In this document: piece by piece, positions 22,663 through 35,800 of the stretch | Layout: each line of letters opens with the position of its first letter | Numbering within the stretch: the stretch's first letter is position 1 | Source of the DNA: Paraconiothyrium sp. Pb-2020 | Taxonomy: Eukaryota; Ascomycota; Dothideomycetes; Pleosporales; Didymosphaeriaceae | Length of the DNA stretch: 64,000 nt | NCBI GenBank assembly: GCA_022419385.1 | Contig: JAJUBI010000006.1 | Coordinates: forward strand, 1,922,001 to 1,986,000 | Direction of reading: 5' to 3' | Notes under the pieces: model-generated | The model's input: the letters and a program-made list of their open reading frames with translations, nothing else | What the model was told of the DNA's origin: nothing | Databases searched by the model: none | Program-made: the position numbers and the translations under genes

Positions 22663-23838
22663 ATCTTGTCATGTTGCATGAGCCATTGCGATTGCAATTG
22701 TTGGGTACTTTGGTCGCGCGCGGGTGGGGTTGGGGAGAGATGCCAGCGGTTGTCGGCCCGCGTATGCTGATCTTCACACACAAGGCTGAGCTCCACGTGA
22801 CCGGCGGGGGCTTAATTGACGCACTTGCGCGCCAAGGTGGGTCATTAAAGTGGCTGGAGATAGTTCGCAGCCAATGAACCTAGATCATTGTGCTTAATGT
22901 CGAGGCTCTTGCGTGAGTCGATATCAGTTGATCCCAGCGTGATCCGAACGGATCCGATCATGCACACAATCGAGTGACCACACCTCAAGCGCCTCAGCCA
23001 AGACTTCCTTGGTGAAGTAGTGTTTGCGGGTTGCACAGTATTGTCGCACCCTTATCCAAGAACGCCAGAAATTTCAGGAACTAGGGCCCGGACCTAGCCC
23101 TTATCGGGGCAATTCTTTCTGCAGGGGACCGAAAAGCATGTTGAGCTCGGTCCGACTTCTGACGACAGCTTGAAAGAGATCTAATTTGTAGTTAGACGAT
23201 ACGTACACTGTTAGACGACGAGGGGTTTTCGGTAGGTGCGCTTGCAGGCGCGAATGGGGTGTGTAAGTTAGTGGATGGATGGAGGGAATGAGCAAGAGGG
23301 GCAGTATCACATTGAAGGTTGAAACAAATGACGACCGCCATAACGGAGAAGATTGTAACGATTTCGACGCATCATTCATTTTGGATAAAATGAAATGCTT
23401 CGTTTCATGTCGAGAACTTAAACGGAGTATTTTCCTCATGATGCGCGACTTATGGCCTTCCACTTGCCGTCTATGTGCGCTTAAGGACATGCTCACCGCG
23501 CTTATGGCCATTTAACCAGCTTAAATCAAATCAACAAGCATCAGTGACTCGCAGTTTTGAAAAGAAATTACTATCTGCCGTGGTCAGACATTGAATCTGA
23601 ACCCTGACTTTGATCTCTAAAGGAACCCAACGAAATCGTCAGTGCGGTCGTTACCATCTCCAAGACTCCCAAACCGACATTGTTTATGAGCGATAGACAA
23701 CCTCTCATTGTATACAGGTTACCGCATAACAAGAAAGGGCATTCTGCGTTAGACGCAAAAGGAAAACCTTAGAATGAGAATTCCCAAAATCCTAGCACTC
23801 CGACTCCAGCTACACACCAAGTCCCTGCCTATAACGTA
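22663..23838. other. Intergenic, no gene seen
   Basis: About 1.2 kb between the start of the Zn2Cys6 gene and the 3' end of the 143-aa orphan. Short frames on both strands show no domain or signal sequence. The right-hand part (23520-23830) is AT-richer. Confidence 0.45.
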
Positions 23839-24270
23839 CTACAAAATCTGATAAAAATATTCCTTAGTCTTGCCACTCCCGGGCATTCCCACCCCACCCC
23901 ACTTCGTCACCACACTCACCACCTTCCCACTCGCTAACGTCTTCCCGGCCTGCACACCCAGCGTCACCGTTACGTTCCCCTGGTCATCCGTCTCCGTACC
24001 GACAAAACTGAACCACTTCGGGGACGCTTCGACCTTGAACTTGCTGTAGCCAGGGGCGCCCGGGTTGTCGTCCATATCACTCTGGGTGTAAGGGACCTTT
24101 TGCGTGAAGGGAGGGAGACTGGAGCCGGCGGTGGCTTTGAGGAGTTTGACGCCAGAGCGGCCAGACTTCTTGTCTTGGATAGTGGCCCAGTCGTAGGTAT
24201 CGTCGGTGGAGGGTTTGAGGGTGGTAGGGGGCAGCGTGCCGCCGGCGTATTCGTAGGAGGGGCCTGACAT
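23839..24270 (-). CDS. Orphan 143-aa cytosolic protein
   Basis: A single-exon frame of 143 aa starting at ATG 24270, in good context (tctcaaaaATGTC). The frame extends 24 codons further upstream but those look like untranslated sequence. The protein is small, soluble and Gly/Ser/Thr/Lys-rich, with a repeated-looking beta pattern (GNVTVTLGVQAGKTL, SGKVVSVVTKWGGVG) and a C-terminal EYFYQIL. There is no signal peptide, membrane segment or cysteine. I do not recognise the family. The codon pattern and clean boundaries support a real gene. Confidence 0.6.
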   Translation of the reverse strand: MSGPSYEYAGGTLPPTTLKPSTDDTYDWATIQDKKSGRSGVKLLKATAGSSLPPFTQKVPYTQSDMDDNPGAPGYSKFKVEASPKWFSFVGTETDDQGNVTVTLGVQAGKTLASGKVVSVVTKWGGVGMPGSGKTKEYFYQIL

Positions 24271-25370
24271 TTTTGAGAAAGAGAGGGGAGGGTTATGGTG
24301 TCGGGAGAGTGAAAAGATGGCCAAGGTAATAGAAGTTGACACGAACGAATCGTAGTGACACTGAAAGCTCTATGTGTATAGCTCGATTGCAATGTAGAAT
24401 TGGAAAGGATCTGTAGATTGCGTTCTGTTTTTGGATGTGATAAAGGTCTGAGAATTATAGCTCTCTTCTCCAGCCTTCAGATTTTGCTTTTATGTTCTCG
24501 ACCGCCAGTGTCAGTTGCGGGGTACATGCTCAGCGTCTTTGATAACTGCTTGACATGATACACATGCAGCTGAAGCATCGGCGAAACCTTATCACTACAC
24601 ATCCTACATATGCACGCTTCAACTTAGTGTACCAAGATCTCTATCACCCTATAGAGTGAGAGCGGAGATCTTTCCGAGCGAAGGTGGTTCTTTCATGCGA
24701 TATATATCTGATATGATTCGTAAGCCCCGTGCGCCACTATTAGGAACTCTTCAGCTGACTTGGGAATCCAGACCTCCGCAATCCTATCTTCTGCAAGCCA
24801 AAAGCACGATCGAACGACAAAGGCTGTTGCCACTGCCAATGAGATTCCTACCACAGCTATTCAGGTTCAGCTCCTATATTGTAAGAAGCTGGTAGATCCA
24901 AGTTCGATTCACGTGTGTGCTGTGCTGTGCATGTGCGGGGGAGCTGTGGTATGAGCACAGCTGCAGCACCCGTGGACCGCACTCTACCACTGGGCGTCAA
25001 ACGCCTGAAGTTCGGGACGTCCTCAAAATACAGTAGCTGAGAGATTAGTGGACTCCAATGATCAGCTAGGTACATAAAGTCGGTAGATGTAACTCGTATA
25101 CCAGCCACCAACATTGTGAGACCACATCATCAGAGGCCACCATTCCAGCCATCACTGTCACGCGCGGGAAAGTCTAGCTGAACTGCTGGCATTGGTATAT
25201 CGTAATAAACATACTGCGACAACGAGCTTCTGGGAACATGAAAGCTCAAGCCATCAACGCCTGCTACGCCGGACAAATGACCAACATGTCGACTGATACT
25301 TCCACCTGTAGTGCCCGAAGAACGTAATCGGAATGCAGATAGTAGTGTAATTACTATCAAAAGATTGAAA
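24271..25370. other. Intergenic, no gene seen
   Basis: About 1.1 kb between the promoter of the 143-aa gene and the 3' end of VPS45. Only short unsupported frames are present. Confidence 0.45.
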
Positions 25371-27286
25371 CTATCGCCTTGATCGAGCAGCGGTTGATTC
25401 GGGCTCCGGCCAGAACTCGGCTATCTCTTCCAAGAAAGACGAGCTGTTGTGGACAGTTGTACCGCCCAAGACCACTCGCACCCCGGGCGAACTTGCGTTG
25501 ACCTGCGCAACCATCTTGGCTTCTTCGTATGTCGTTCCGCCCACCATGAAGATGATAATATCTTGAGGCTTGTCCTTGGTGGACCCACCACCGTCAACGA
25601 ATGGATAGACCTGCGTGTTCAACCGTCCTTTGATAAGCTCCTGTAACGTCGCTTCTAATCGCGGCGAATGCTGGGTGTAGACGTTCTCGACACCCTTGAG
25701 GCCCTTGAGTCGATCGCGAGCACCGCCAAAGAACGAGCCTGGTTGGAAAAGCTCCGGAATACCACCAGCGACATTTGTAGCCTGCAGTGAATTGTGGTAT
25801 GCCAGAAGCTTTTTGACTAGACTGATGCGATGTCGCGATACACCACCAGTAACTTCCAATAGATCCAACAACATGGGTGTTGAGTTGGAAGAGTGTTTTG
25901 AATACCGCAGAGCATAGATCGCTGTCAGTCGTAGCTTGTTGTCTGCAGGAATCTTCGGGTCTTGAATGATGCGTTGGAGTGATTTCACATCACTGGAGTG
26001 GTTGTCCGTGCAAGCAAGACTTTGCTCCAGTTCACTCACTTCTAGAAGGCTGTCTTCGCCAACTCTTCGGCTCAATTCTCCGACGAGAGTTACGTGCTTC
26101 GTAACATTGCCGGACAGCTTGCGGAATTCTGGGAAATCTTCGATGAATCGCTTCATGTCCGCAATCGAATCGAGCTTCTGAGAGCCCTGTTGTTTTGATG
26201 CGAATTGCTCAACGTATTCCTTAGCGTTCTGGCCAAGATCTCCAAAGTTGAGATACATGTTCTTCTTGAAAAACGGGTCTTGGTCTTGCGACAGAGTGAT
26301 TTCCTTCAGTTCTGGTCTTATCTCTGGCACGTCGCGCAAGTCAACTCTGCCATTGTTTATCCCGAGTAGCTCATGAACCATAGCCTGATACGTCCACTGC
26401 GTCAAGAGCGGCGTAACCGGATCGTCTCTTCGGTCCAAGATCAGAAGTATTGGCGCCGTGTCAGTTTTCCGGAAATCAAAGAGCTGCTCCTCTTGCGTCA
26501 AGTTATACCGCACCTCAGTTGCCAGTTTCCTAGCTAGAGGGCTGTTCTTTTGGTAGCGAATCAACGCTTTCTTTTTCAATGCGAGCAATAATGCCAGGAC
26601 GCCCTCAGTCGATCGCTGTAGGGATTCCGCATTCCAAGTGTCAGGGTTCGTGCTCCATATCCTGTGCTGTGGAAATCCCAGGTTCAACGACATCAGATCA
26701 GGATTTATGACCAGGAAGTCGGCGAAATATTCTTGCACCGCGCGGACAACCTCGTGGTCGTCCGCTTCTGCGAGTCGTTCGAGTGATGATTTCTTAATGA
26801 TGTTGCTAAAGTCTGCATAAGATCAGCCTTTGCTCTCGTATCTTGTCGTTTTTCTACCAGCTCACATATGTGGTACTCTCCGTACTTTGGGTCTCGCAGC
26901 TCCTCGATCAAGCTTTGTATTGACTCGGGCGACGGTCGTAGGAAGCACAGGCAACGAAGATGGCGCATTTTCTCCCTAGTCTGGTTGTCCACTCGGCTAT
27001 CATTTACTGGTCAGAACGCAGGTTATGGGCCGAGTTGCGGGGGTCGTACTCGGTGAGGTAAACCTCATGGTTGAGGAGGGCGGATTGAGTCGTAGCGGTG
27101 GACACTATAGATACCTGATAGACTTTAGAATGGGTCCACATAGCTCCCAGACAGAGCAAACAGACCTACCGTGTCATTGTCCAGCAGAAGTATCTTCATC
27201 TTCGCGGCCGAGGTGCCTGCCGCAGCGCTGTCTCCGGCAGACACCATCTTCGTGATGTAGCCGGAGACGGCTTGTACAATATCCAT
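25371..27286 (-). CDS. vps45: Sec1/Munc18-family protein Vps45
   Basis: Four exons, 27286-27170, 27114-27050, 26996-26866 and 26812-25371 (introns 55, 53 and 53 bp), give 584 aa, close to yeast Vps45 (577). Family sequence runs through all junctions: KMKILLLDNDT, DNQTREKMRHLRCLCFLRP, DPKYGEYHIYFSNIIKKS, LILDRRDDPVTPLLTQWTYQ and the late IIFMVGGTTYEEA. Vps45 is a peripheral membrane protein that binds the SNAREs Tlg2 and Pep12 and promotes vesicle fusion at the trans-Golgi network and endosome. The N-terminus carries about 29 extra residues before the usual MKxLLLD start, so a downstream Met (residue 30) is a possible alternative. The gene is divergent from the epimerase-like gene. Confidence 0.96.
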
Positions 27287-27915
27287 GGCAACGACTGTGA
27301 AAATCCTATCGTCTTGAGGTTCGCGTGAGAATAAATCGTCGGTGGCCGATCGTTGCTGGCAGCTCCATGTCCCGTTGCAACCGCTTGACGTAGCTTGTGA
27401 GGTGTGGCTTGAGCTTCAATTTTGCTTAGTCAGATCACCTATCGTGCTCACATCCGACCCCTGCAAATGGCCTATGTGCAATTCTCTTTGGGGTAAAAGC
27501 TACCACGCGCATCTACAATGGTCTAACGTGGGTACTCGGGGTTTATGGACTTCAATGGCCGCTTACGTTGGTGGACATTACCGACTATGGCGTCAGTCGT
27601 GCGATACCCCTCGGCGGACTAATAAAGTGTACACCCGCCCCTGGTCTGTCTTCACTTTGGTATTAGTAGAACGGGAGCTTCCGGCTCGTTTAATCGTTTA
27701 TAAGTCGATTTCTAAACCTTTTGCCCTGTATTATAGGGCAAGGGGAATTAGTCATCGAGCGGTTTTCCAGGCTGGTGCTGCCTTGTTTGCTACCGGCCTC
27801 TTAACAGGGAGGATATAAACCGAGTGGACCACCATACAGAACCTCGTTCCTACAAGACCAGATTCCAACATCCTTCACATTATACTCACCTGAATATAAC
27901 TTTCAGCTTTACAAC
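27287..27915. other. Divergent promoter region
   Basis: Spacer between VPS45 and the epimerase-like gene. A 158-codon plus-strand frame (27342-27818) is open but Trp/Arg-rich without domains, and I treat it as chance. Confidence 0.45.
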
Positions 27916-29071
27916 ATGACGAAACTCTTCATGTAAGTGCCGAGATGAACCAGACTCCCACGAAAAATTATCAATGGAGTCCTTCACATATTACTACTCG
28001 TGTCTGAGCTCAAATATCAGAAATATCTGATCTGTCCATAGCACCGGCGCCACAGGCTACATCGGCGGAGACGCTCTGTGCGCCATTGCCAACACCTATC
28101 CAGACCTCGACATCACCGCTCTAGTTCGCAACTCCGATAAGGGTGGCAAGATCGCATCTCAATATGCGAAGGTCAAGCTTGTCTACGGTGACCTGGACAA
28201 CGCAGAGCTACTCACAACTGAAGCTGCTAAAGCCGACATCATTGTGCACACGGCCCATGCCGATCATCAGGGCGCCGCAACCGCCATCGTAGCCGGACTC
28301 GCCCAGAGGCAGACTCCAGGATATATGATCCATGTCTCTGGCACCGGAATCTTAGCCACCGCAGATGTACAGCGTCAGACGTTTGGCGAGCAGACTGCTC
28401 ACGTGTACGATGACTGGAATGGTATCAAAGAAGTTACGTCTCTGCCCGATAGCTACGAACACCGTAACGTTGATAAGATCGTTATTGCTGCTGCGGAGAA
28501 AAACCCTGGGAATATCTTCACGGCCATCGTCTGTCCGCCCTGTATCTACGGCCCCGGTCGTGGCCCGGACAACCAACGCAGCATGCAGGTCAACATGCTT
28601 ACAAAAGCTACACTGAGCCGTGGCAAAGGTTTCCAAATCAACGCCGGCCAGAACATCTGGCACGAGGTCCACGTGCAGGATCTTTCCAACTTGTTCCTGG
28701 GTCTTGTGGCCTCAGCCCTACAACCAGGTGGTGGCAAAGCAACATGGAACGAGGAGGGCTACTACTTCGCGGAAAACGGTAGCTTCCAGTGGGGTGACGT
28801 ATCCCATCAGGTTGCGAAGATTGCGAAGGACAAGAAGCTTATTGAGACGGCGGACGTTGACATCCTGTCTGCCGAGGAAGCAAACAACTTAGTGAGGGGA
28901 GCCCGCTTCTTGCTTGGTACGAACTCGCGGGCCAAAGCTGTGAGAGCGAGGGAGCTGCTCGGTTGGGCACCTAAACAGAAGAGTCTCAAAGATCTGGTAC
29001 CCGATGTCATTGACGCCGAGGCGAAGCAATTAGGTCTGATCAAGGGGCATGCGGAGAAAGTGGCCGCTTGA
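27916..29071 (+). CDS. NAD(P)-binding epimerase/NmrA-like (extended SDR) protein
   Basis: A 17-bp first exon (27916-27932) encodes MTKLF plus two bases of the Ile codon; a 109-bp intron (27933-28041) then joins to 28042-29071, giving 348 aa. The junction rebuilds the Rossmann start KLFITGATGYIGG. Further marks are VYGDLDN, the HVSGTGIL strand, CPPCIYGPGRGPDN and the HEVHVQDLSNLFL segment typical of NAD-dependent epimerase-like extended SDRs. The classical YxxxK is not obvious: the Tyr in DSYEHRNVDK is spaced differently, so the catalytic set may be altered. No signal peptide, so cytosolic. The substrate is unknown. The very short first exon would be missed by simple gene finders. Confidence 0.88.
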
Positions 29072-30188
29072 ATGGTCTGTCCGTAGTCCGCCCACATGAG
29101 CTTCGACAGACTGACCGCACTCCGTAACCATCAGCTACTCAATAACAATAGATATGCTAGTGAATATTTACTAGCCTCTAGCTCCCACATCTCATACAAT
29201 CCAATGCCAGCAGACCAACCCACCCAACCCAATCAGTCAAACTCAGCCTTTTCTTCAGTGTGAATGATCGTCCTCAAGGGCATTCAACCATTTCATATTT
29301 CTATCAGCTTGTCTAACTTGTAAACTCTGTACTCCAATCGCTCCAAAATTCGATAGCTCGTATAGTTTATCCAACCTCGCATTCAGTGAAGCTCTATACA
29401 GCAACATTCTCCGCATGTTGACTCTCTGATCCGCCTACTTTGATATTCCTCTACCTCTACCTGGCCTACGACTCACCTTTACTGAATTCAATTTGGAGCC
29501 CGCCAGCTCCCGTCTGGCATAATCTCCCAACCTCCACTTCCCTCACCAATGCAGGGGCTTCCCAAAGCATCGTAACCTGACGCCATGATCCGACGACTCG
29601 GAAGCGAGTTATCTACCCAAAATCCATTTAGTTATTCCGTCAGCGTGGGTGATCATGCGGTGCGCGGGTATACGATGGACTGGACCCATTACTGGGGTGT
29701 CGGGCGGCGCATGAATTGCGAGTCAACGCCCCTGTTGCGACCGTCGTAGGGCGGAAGAGAATACGAGACGCACAAGCAAAGGCGGCGGTGCGACACCAAC
29801 CCATCACCGTGACCACATAAGCATGTTTCGGAAGGGTGGAAGATGCAATATAGCAATGGGAGAAAAGAGGGCGGGAACAACGCATCAGCGCGGTTGCCAG
29901 GTGATATTATACGTATATGCAGTATGTGCGTGTGATGCTAAAGCAAGGTATTGGGTATCTGAAAACACTTCCATAGAAACAATAAAAGAAAAGCAATTAT
30001 GCCATGCCTCGCGGCCGCGGTGTCTAGAACGTGGGAGGACATCCTATGCACCTCTTTTTTGCCAAAACCCTGGACTCGGAATGACTGACTGAAAACGCCG
30101 GCACACCGAACTGAAACGTGGTATAGGTTGAAAAAGATGATGGTAAGGAACTGAGGTAATGCCTCGACAGGGGCCGCATACGGTGGTG
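29072..30188. other. Intergenic between convergent genes
   Basis: About 1.1 kb holding the 3' ends of the epimerase-like and ERF4 genes. The left half is T/C-rich. No supported gene, RNA gene or repeat was seen. Confidence 0.45.
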
Positions 30189-31705
30189 CTAGCTCTCGGC
30201 GGCGATGGGGGATGAGGATGCGTGCACTTGAAAGGTGGGCGTTTCGGGGTAGGTTTGCTCTGGCAAATCCCCGTTCTGGAAGCTGTCTCCATGTGTGTTA
30301 GGTCGAGAGGCCGTGCCGTTGTCTGGCCCGAGGTGAGGATCTGGGATTTGGATATCGAGCTGGATCATGTTAGTCCCCGTTCACGTAGTAGGTTTGGTTT
30401 GTTACGCACAGTCAAATACCCCGTACGCCTCAGTGGAATGATCCTCACACCCTCTTTCTCCCCGTGGACCTTATTCCAGTTCTCTATCCAATCCTCGAGC
30501 TCTGCCAATTTCCGTTTGACTTTAGTAAGACCGGCGTCGTCCCACAGCCAGAAAGTAGCCACGCCCATGACGGCATCCAGCCACGCCCTGAAGGTGAAGG
30601 GGTCGAATGCTTCTATCAAACTGTCGTTGACCCGCTGTACTATTTTCCTGAAGTCTTCCTCCGAAATGAGCGGGTCGAGGATCTCAGGATAGAGATTAGC
30701 ATATGTGGGTGCGAGGTCGCCCTTGACCATCCAGTCGCGCTTTATCCTTATGATGCGTGTGGTGTCGTACAGGGGCGTATTGAGCGGTACATGTGGGTTC
30801 GGATGCGGGAAGCACGGGTGCGATGGACCCCAAGGGAATTCTGAAGTGTCGTCTCCATCGGCAGCTCCGTCGCCCTGCTCGTTGGAATGCATTGAATTGG
30901 GGCGTGAGGGCAGCGAGGCGCGAGTAGGCTGCTTCGAAATGGTGGCGCCGGCCTCCAAGTCGCCTACGCGGGCACCGGGCACGGGCGCCTGCGGTGCATC
31001 TGCAGGTGGGGTTTCGTGCTCCAGAGCCATGTTTGGCGACTGTGGCTGCGAGTCGATATGCAAGCTCCTGCGCTCACGCGGAAGGCCGATGCTCGTGCGA
31101 CTGCTGTCGCCGCCCGTGGAGCGTTCGACGGCGAGGGATGACGGCGCAGGGCTCTTGCGGCTCAGACGCTGCTCAGGCAGGGTCAAGAGCGGGTACTCGT
31201 CGCGCGTGTCCAAGGGCACTCGTGGCACGGGGCTGTTTGGTTCGTCGCGGGTGTCGGTGCGGCGCTGCTGCTGCACGGCGAGATTCCGGGGGGACGAGTT
31301 GACGGGGTTCCAGAGGCGCGAGGCGGGCTGGCGAGGCGGCGAGGCGTACAGCGAGCGGAGGCCGAAGAGACGGTTGGTTATGGACCAGCGGGCTGGCAGC
31401 GCTGCAGCAGCGGGAGGGTCGTGGGACGCCGTTGTGTTTGGTGGTGAGGATTCTGGGCCGATGCGAAGGGGTCGGCGGAGCGTGCAGGTGCTCCGACGGG
31501 CGTGGTCTGGGCGGGCGAGACAGGCATGGAGAGCGCAAGCAAACAATGGAGCAGCAGAAGACACGCGAGCAGACGGCGACGGACGGGCAATATGTGTCCA
31601 GCGGCTTGCAGCGGGGACGGCCAGCAGACTCGGCGAGGGGCCTTGGATGCGCAGTGGCAGCGGGTGCCAAAAAGCCACGCAGAGCGGTACCTGGGCGCTG
31701 TCCAA
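30189..31705 (-). CDS. erf4: Erf4-type subunit of the Ras palmitoyltransferase
   Basis: Two exons, 31705-30410 and 30359-30189 (intron 50 bp with GGACTAAC branch), give 488 aa. The Golgin A7/ERF4 domain spans about residues 290-430: HPCFPHPNPHVPLNTPLYDT, TRIIRIKRDWMVKGDLAPTY, NLYPEILDPLISEEDFRKI and GVATFWLWDD. Erf4 works with the DHHC enzyme Erf2 at the ER to palmitoylate Ras. The long N-terminal part is disordered, Arg/Pro/Ser-rich and includes DEYPLLTLPEQRLS. The true start is uncertain: the 31705 ATG is the first in frame, but later Mets are possible. The last exon codes for 56 residues without known motif. GC-rich composition creates a long antisense frame here that I do not count as a gene. 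Confidence 0.88.
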
Positions 31706-32842
31706 CTCCAGGCCGGGTCAGGCCAGCAGAAGAAACAAACTCTGGTACAAATGGGGCAGTGGCAGCCCTGCCGTCATAACCCAAGGCCTCCGTGCATCCC
31801 TCGCCGATGCTTGCGCCCCTGCGCTCCCACACGCCGCAAAAGCCCATCGTGACATTCGCTGCCCTGTGTGCCTCCGCGACATGCATGCCTCTGTCTTCAC
31901 CCACGACGCCCAATTGGCTCCCCTGCACCATGTACCTGCGTCCGCCGCCCATTCTTTCACCATTCCCCCTCGTCGCCACACCTCCCAGCCGCCCGCGAGC
32001 CCGAAGCCAAAAGGTACCGGTTCCTGGCGGCCTCCAACGTCGCGCTATCGCTGCAGAAACGCCTCATCCGCCTCGGGCCCAACCCAGATCCATCCCTTCG
32101 GATCGCCTGCGCATCTGCTCCCGGTTTTCCATCCACCCTTCTGCGCAATTTCCTCCACATTTATGCCCTTCACTGCTACCCCTGCACGTGCGCGCGCCGG
32201 TATTGTGAAATGACTAGCGTGCTGCGACCATCATCCTTTCTGGCCATGCGCATTGTCACAATGCCATTACCGTGGGGAGCGCAATGCAAGGGAGTACATA
32301 CATCTGCCTCGTGTGGAGACATGTATGGCTCCAATGCATCCATTTCGGGCATGCTTGTATCGAACTTGTGCGCACACTAGCGAGCTTACTACCATATCGG
32401 CAAGCACTGCTCTCCAAAAGGCGATCCATTAGTGTACTACATAATTGATGAGACGATGCAAATATCACCGACTCTCGGCTGCCCGGCGTAGTTACGCAGG
32501 GGTGCGAAGGCAAGGGGTACATGGTATGTTAAGATATGCTTTTGACGCTCGTGCCCTCCATAGCCGTGGCCATCATAGAAGAGTACTCGCCATAGCCCGT
32601 GATTCCAGCAGCCCTATGTGAACAAAGTCAAGTCCGTGTGCTGAATTCAATAGTGCGCCCATTATACCTCCTCCACGTCGCGAAAATGGCCGTTGTTCCG
32701 TCTAGGGTATCGTGTCCTCCCATGCCTATATCCGTGGTCGTCCCGACCGCCAGTAGAATTTTATACATTATGTCCGCTTGGAAAGACAAAGGGCGCGAAA
32801 TGGTTGTATGCCTGTGCTCATCCAGGTATAAGAAGGGGATGT
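31706..32842. other. Intergenic, no gene seen
   Basis: The ERF4 upstream region and the 3' flank of the DUF4203 gene. The C/G-rich part to about 32200 keeps several frames open by composition alone (Pro/Arg/Ser-rich in every frame). No domain is recognised. Confidence 0.4.
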
Positions 32843-35800
32843 CTACGCTCTTCTGTTGGCGGACGCCTGCATGCGTCGCATTGCGTCGCGGTGCGCATCC
32901 AGCATCTCGCTGCTTCGCATCATGTTATGTCTCATCGACTCTCGGTGTTGCGCCATGGCAGCCTGCTGCTGCTGCTCCATCTCCTTCTGTCTCTTTGCGT
33001 TCATCATCGCCGCTCGCTGCTGCTCCTCTTTCGCTACTGCACCCTGCATGGGCACCCCATTTTGTTGGACCGATCCTCTCCACCCGACAAGCAACTCCTC
33101 GCGCTTCTGGTCGGAGCCTGACCCGACTGTTCTCTTCGGTTGATGGGAATCGAATCCTTCTGCTTGAGGGCTCGCTGCCCAGCTGCCTTTCTGCCACTTT
33201 TGCGAGGCCGAGGGCGGCTTCTGCTGCTTCAAGACGTGTCTGCGTTGTGCCAACGTCATGTCATCCTCAGCTGTTGCTGTCAAATTGTTAACAGAGCTGA
33301 TCTGTTGGTTGAAGTTCTGCGTAGAAACCCGGTTCCGCATCAGGGACTCGCGTTTGCCCATTAGAGTCTTACTAGGGGGCTGTGCAGGGCCAGACGAGAC
33401 TCTCCTCCCAACAAGATTGGCTGTCAAGGGCTGTTGCGAGATCGACATGTGCAGACTCGCCATAGCCGGAAGCTCGCTTTGAGATTGCCTCGCGGAGTTG
33501 GAGTTGATCTGCATGAACGCATTCTTCCTGTGTACGTTACTATCACTTGAAACTCGTTTCGAGGCCCTCTTCGCAACGGCAAATGGCTGTGCAATGCCTT
33601 CGCTCACTGGAGCGGGCTGCTCGTGGTCTAGTTGAGCACCTGGTGAGCTTGGCTCAGAGACCTCATCGACTTCTGGTTTGTCTGCAGCTTCGAGGTGTTT
33701 CGCCCATTCGTTAGTTCGGTACGACTGCGCTACTTTCGAGAGGCGAACCGCAGGCGCATTCGAGAAGTCATCGATTACGGACCCTGGAGCATCAGACTTC
33801 GCTGAACTGGATTTGTCGCTGCCTTCCTTCACCAGAGTGTCGTGTCGTAAACGAGGACTTCGAGGAGAATTGAGTTTCGACTGTACAGCATCATGTTTTG
33901 GATCAGTGCTGACAGTAAGGAACTGACGAATACCAATCTGAGACGGCGAAGGCGCCTTTTCATGAGCGATGTATTCATCCTTCAGCGCTTCTGCGGTCGG
34001 TACATCGATAGTTGGTGTGCTAGGTGTTGCTGCGTCTCTTCCCAAAGCGACCGCGCTGTCCTCCCGTAGTTCGCCAATGTTGATAGTCTTGGAGCTTGAC
34101 TTGTTAGTTATTGAGTCTTCTATATTAAACTTCGCGTCTACAGGTGATGCGGGCGGAGACAACTCCGAAAGAGATAACCTGTCTTCATCGTCTAAGGTGG
34201 CCGCGACAGAAGACCTCCTATCATCTTCATTCTGCGACATCATCAGTGCATCGGCACTTTGAAACCCATCAACCGAAGACCTGACCGTCGACATGCGTTT
34301 CATTGTCGGTTTACTGGGCAAGCGACGGAAAGCGTGTCGTTCATCCGCAAGTAGGACTTCCTCTTCGGTATCGGGCAAGGCAGAGACAGAGGCGTTGTCC
34401 GAGATTGTTGATCTCGCATCTTCTTCTTGTGGAATCTTAAAGGGGAGGGGAACAACAACTGGAGGCGGCAGAGAAGAGGGTTTGAGTGAGCTTGTGACAG
34501 ATACGGTCCGGGACGAGCCTGAGAAAGCTACTGCGTCCGAGGACGGACGTGTGCTGTTGGACCGGCTGATATCAGCGGACTGAGGAACAAGACCTTCTCG
34601 AGCAATAGGCGTTCCCGTCGCATCAATTCGTCGAATTTCATCGTCCTGGACAGCAGCAACAGTGACTTTCGTATGCTTGTTCTCAGACCCCTCAAGGTCG
34701 ACCTTGGAATCATATGCAATCTCGTAAGGCTCTTTTTCGTCGAGACTCGGCGACTGAGGTGTAGCTGAACCAGATTCGTCGCTTGAGCTTGGAAGTCCTT
34801 TCTCTCCGTACGTAGCTTCCCATTCACGGCGTTCTCTCTGGAACTTGTCTTCGATTATTCGGCCGAGTTCTGCCTCGTGTAATTGCTGACTCTCTGCCTT
34901 TTGCTGTTCATGTTCCTCCCTCTCGTCTCGACGCTCTTTGACGAGTCTCCACAGACGAAGCTGTGATATGATGCCGAACACACACAGGATGACAACACCT
35001 GCGAGCTCGACCTTGATGCCTTTCGTTAATGGGTACGTGGTAGTGTGAAGAGGGAAGACGTCAGGGTTCAAGTCTGTACACGTCAGCAGTGCTTCATATT
35101 CAGCGGGATCCAAAACACGGCTTACTCCAAAGATAGAGCCAGAACTCCTTCCAGCCCGCGCGACTGAAGCAATCGACGCCCAGCATTGCAATCGTGGCAC
35201 CAGAGAACGAAATTGACCCGATCAGCCCATAGGTGCGGGTATAATGGGAGAACGACAGGCAAAAGCCAGCAACACTCATGCATCCGATAAAGATAGCCCT
35301 GCCTGTGGTTGATGTGATCAGACCACCCTCTTTGAGCGACAGGAACCACATGCTGACGCAATATCCTCCGAGAAGACATCCCAGTCCTTCAGTGAGGTCC
35401 GAGAAGATCAGTGCTAGCGCTCCAAACATGACTCCAGTGAGGAAGGCAGCCACGAAGAATGCGCCTTGCACTGCGTTTGAAACGGAGGGGCTCATTAGAT
35501 AGATGATCAGCACAGTCACCGCGAGAGCGGTCAGATATGCCGCAGAGCCGAAGACGTAGATCCTGGTAGCGTCAGTGGGATGCGATCGATAGCAATCTAA
35601 GCTTGCTCACCATTGGTTCTTGATGCCGACAACGGCATACAATGCGCCCGAGATCAAGAGTATTGCTCCAATCAATCCGAGAGCTGGGGTGATTCTTGGA
35701 TGGAGTGGAAGCGGGTCATGTGAAACATTGCCTGTGGTAAGTTCAGATTAGCCACAGTCGAAGAACGGACAGCCGGCAGTGTTCACCTGAATCAGTTCCA

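Noticed and set aside
27342..27818. 158-codon plus-strand frame in the VPS45/epimerase spacer
   Set aside because: Trp/Arg-rich composition without pattern, and it sits in the promoter region of two good genes.
30705..32213. 502-codon plus-strand frame opposite ERF4
   Set aside because: It is antisense to a clear ERF4 domain in GC-rich DNA, Arg/Ser/Cys-rich, and has no family resemblance.
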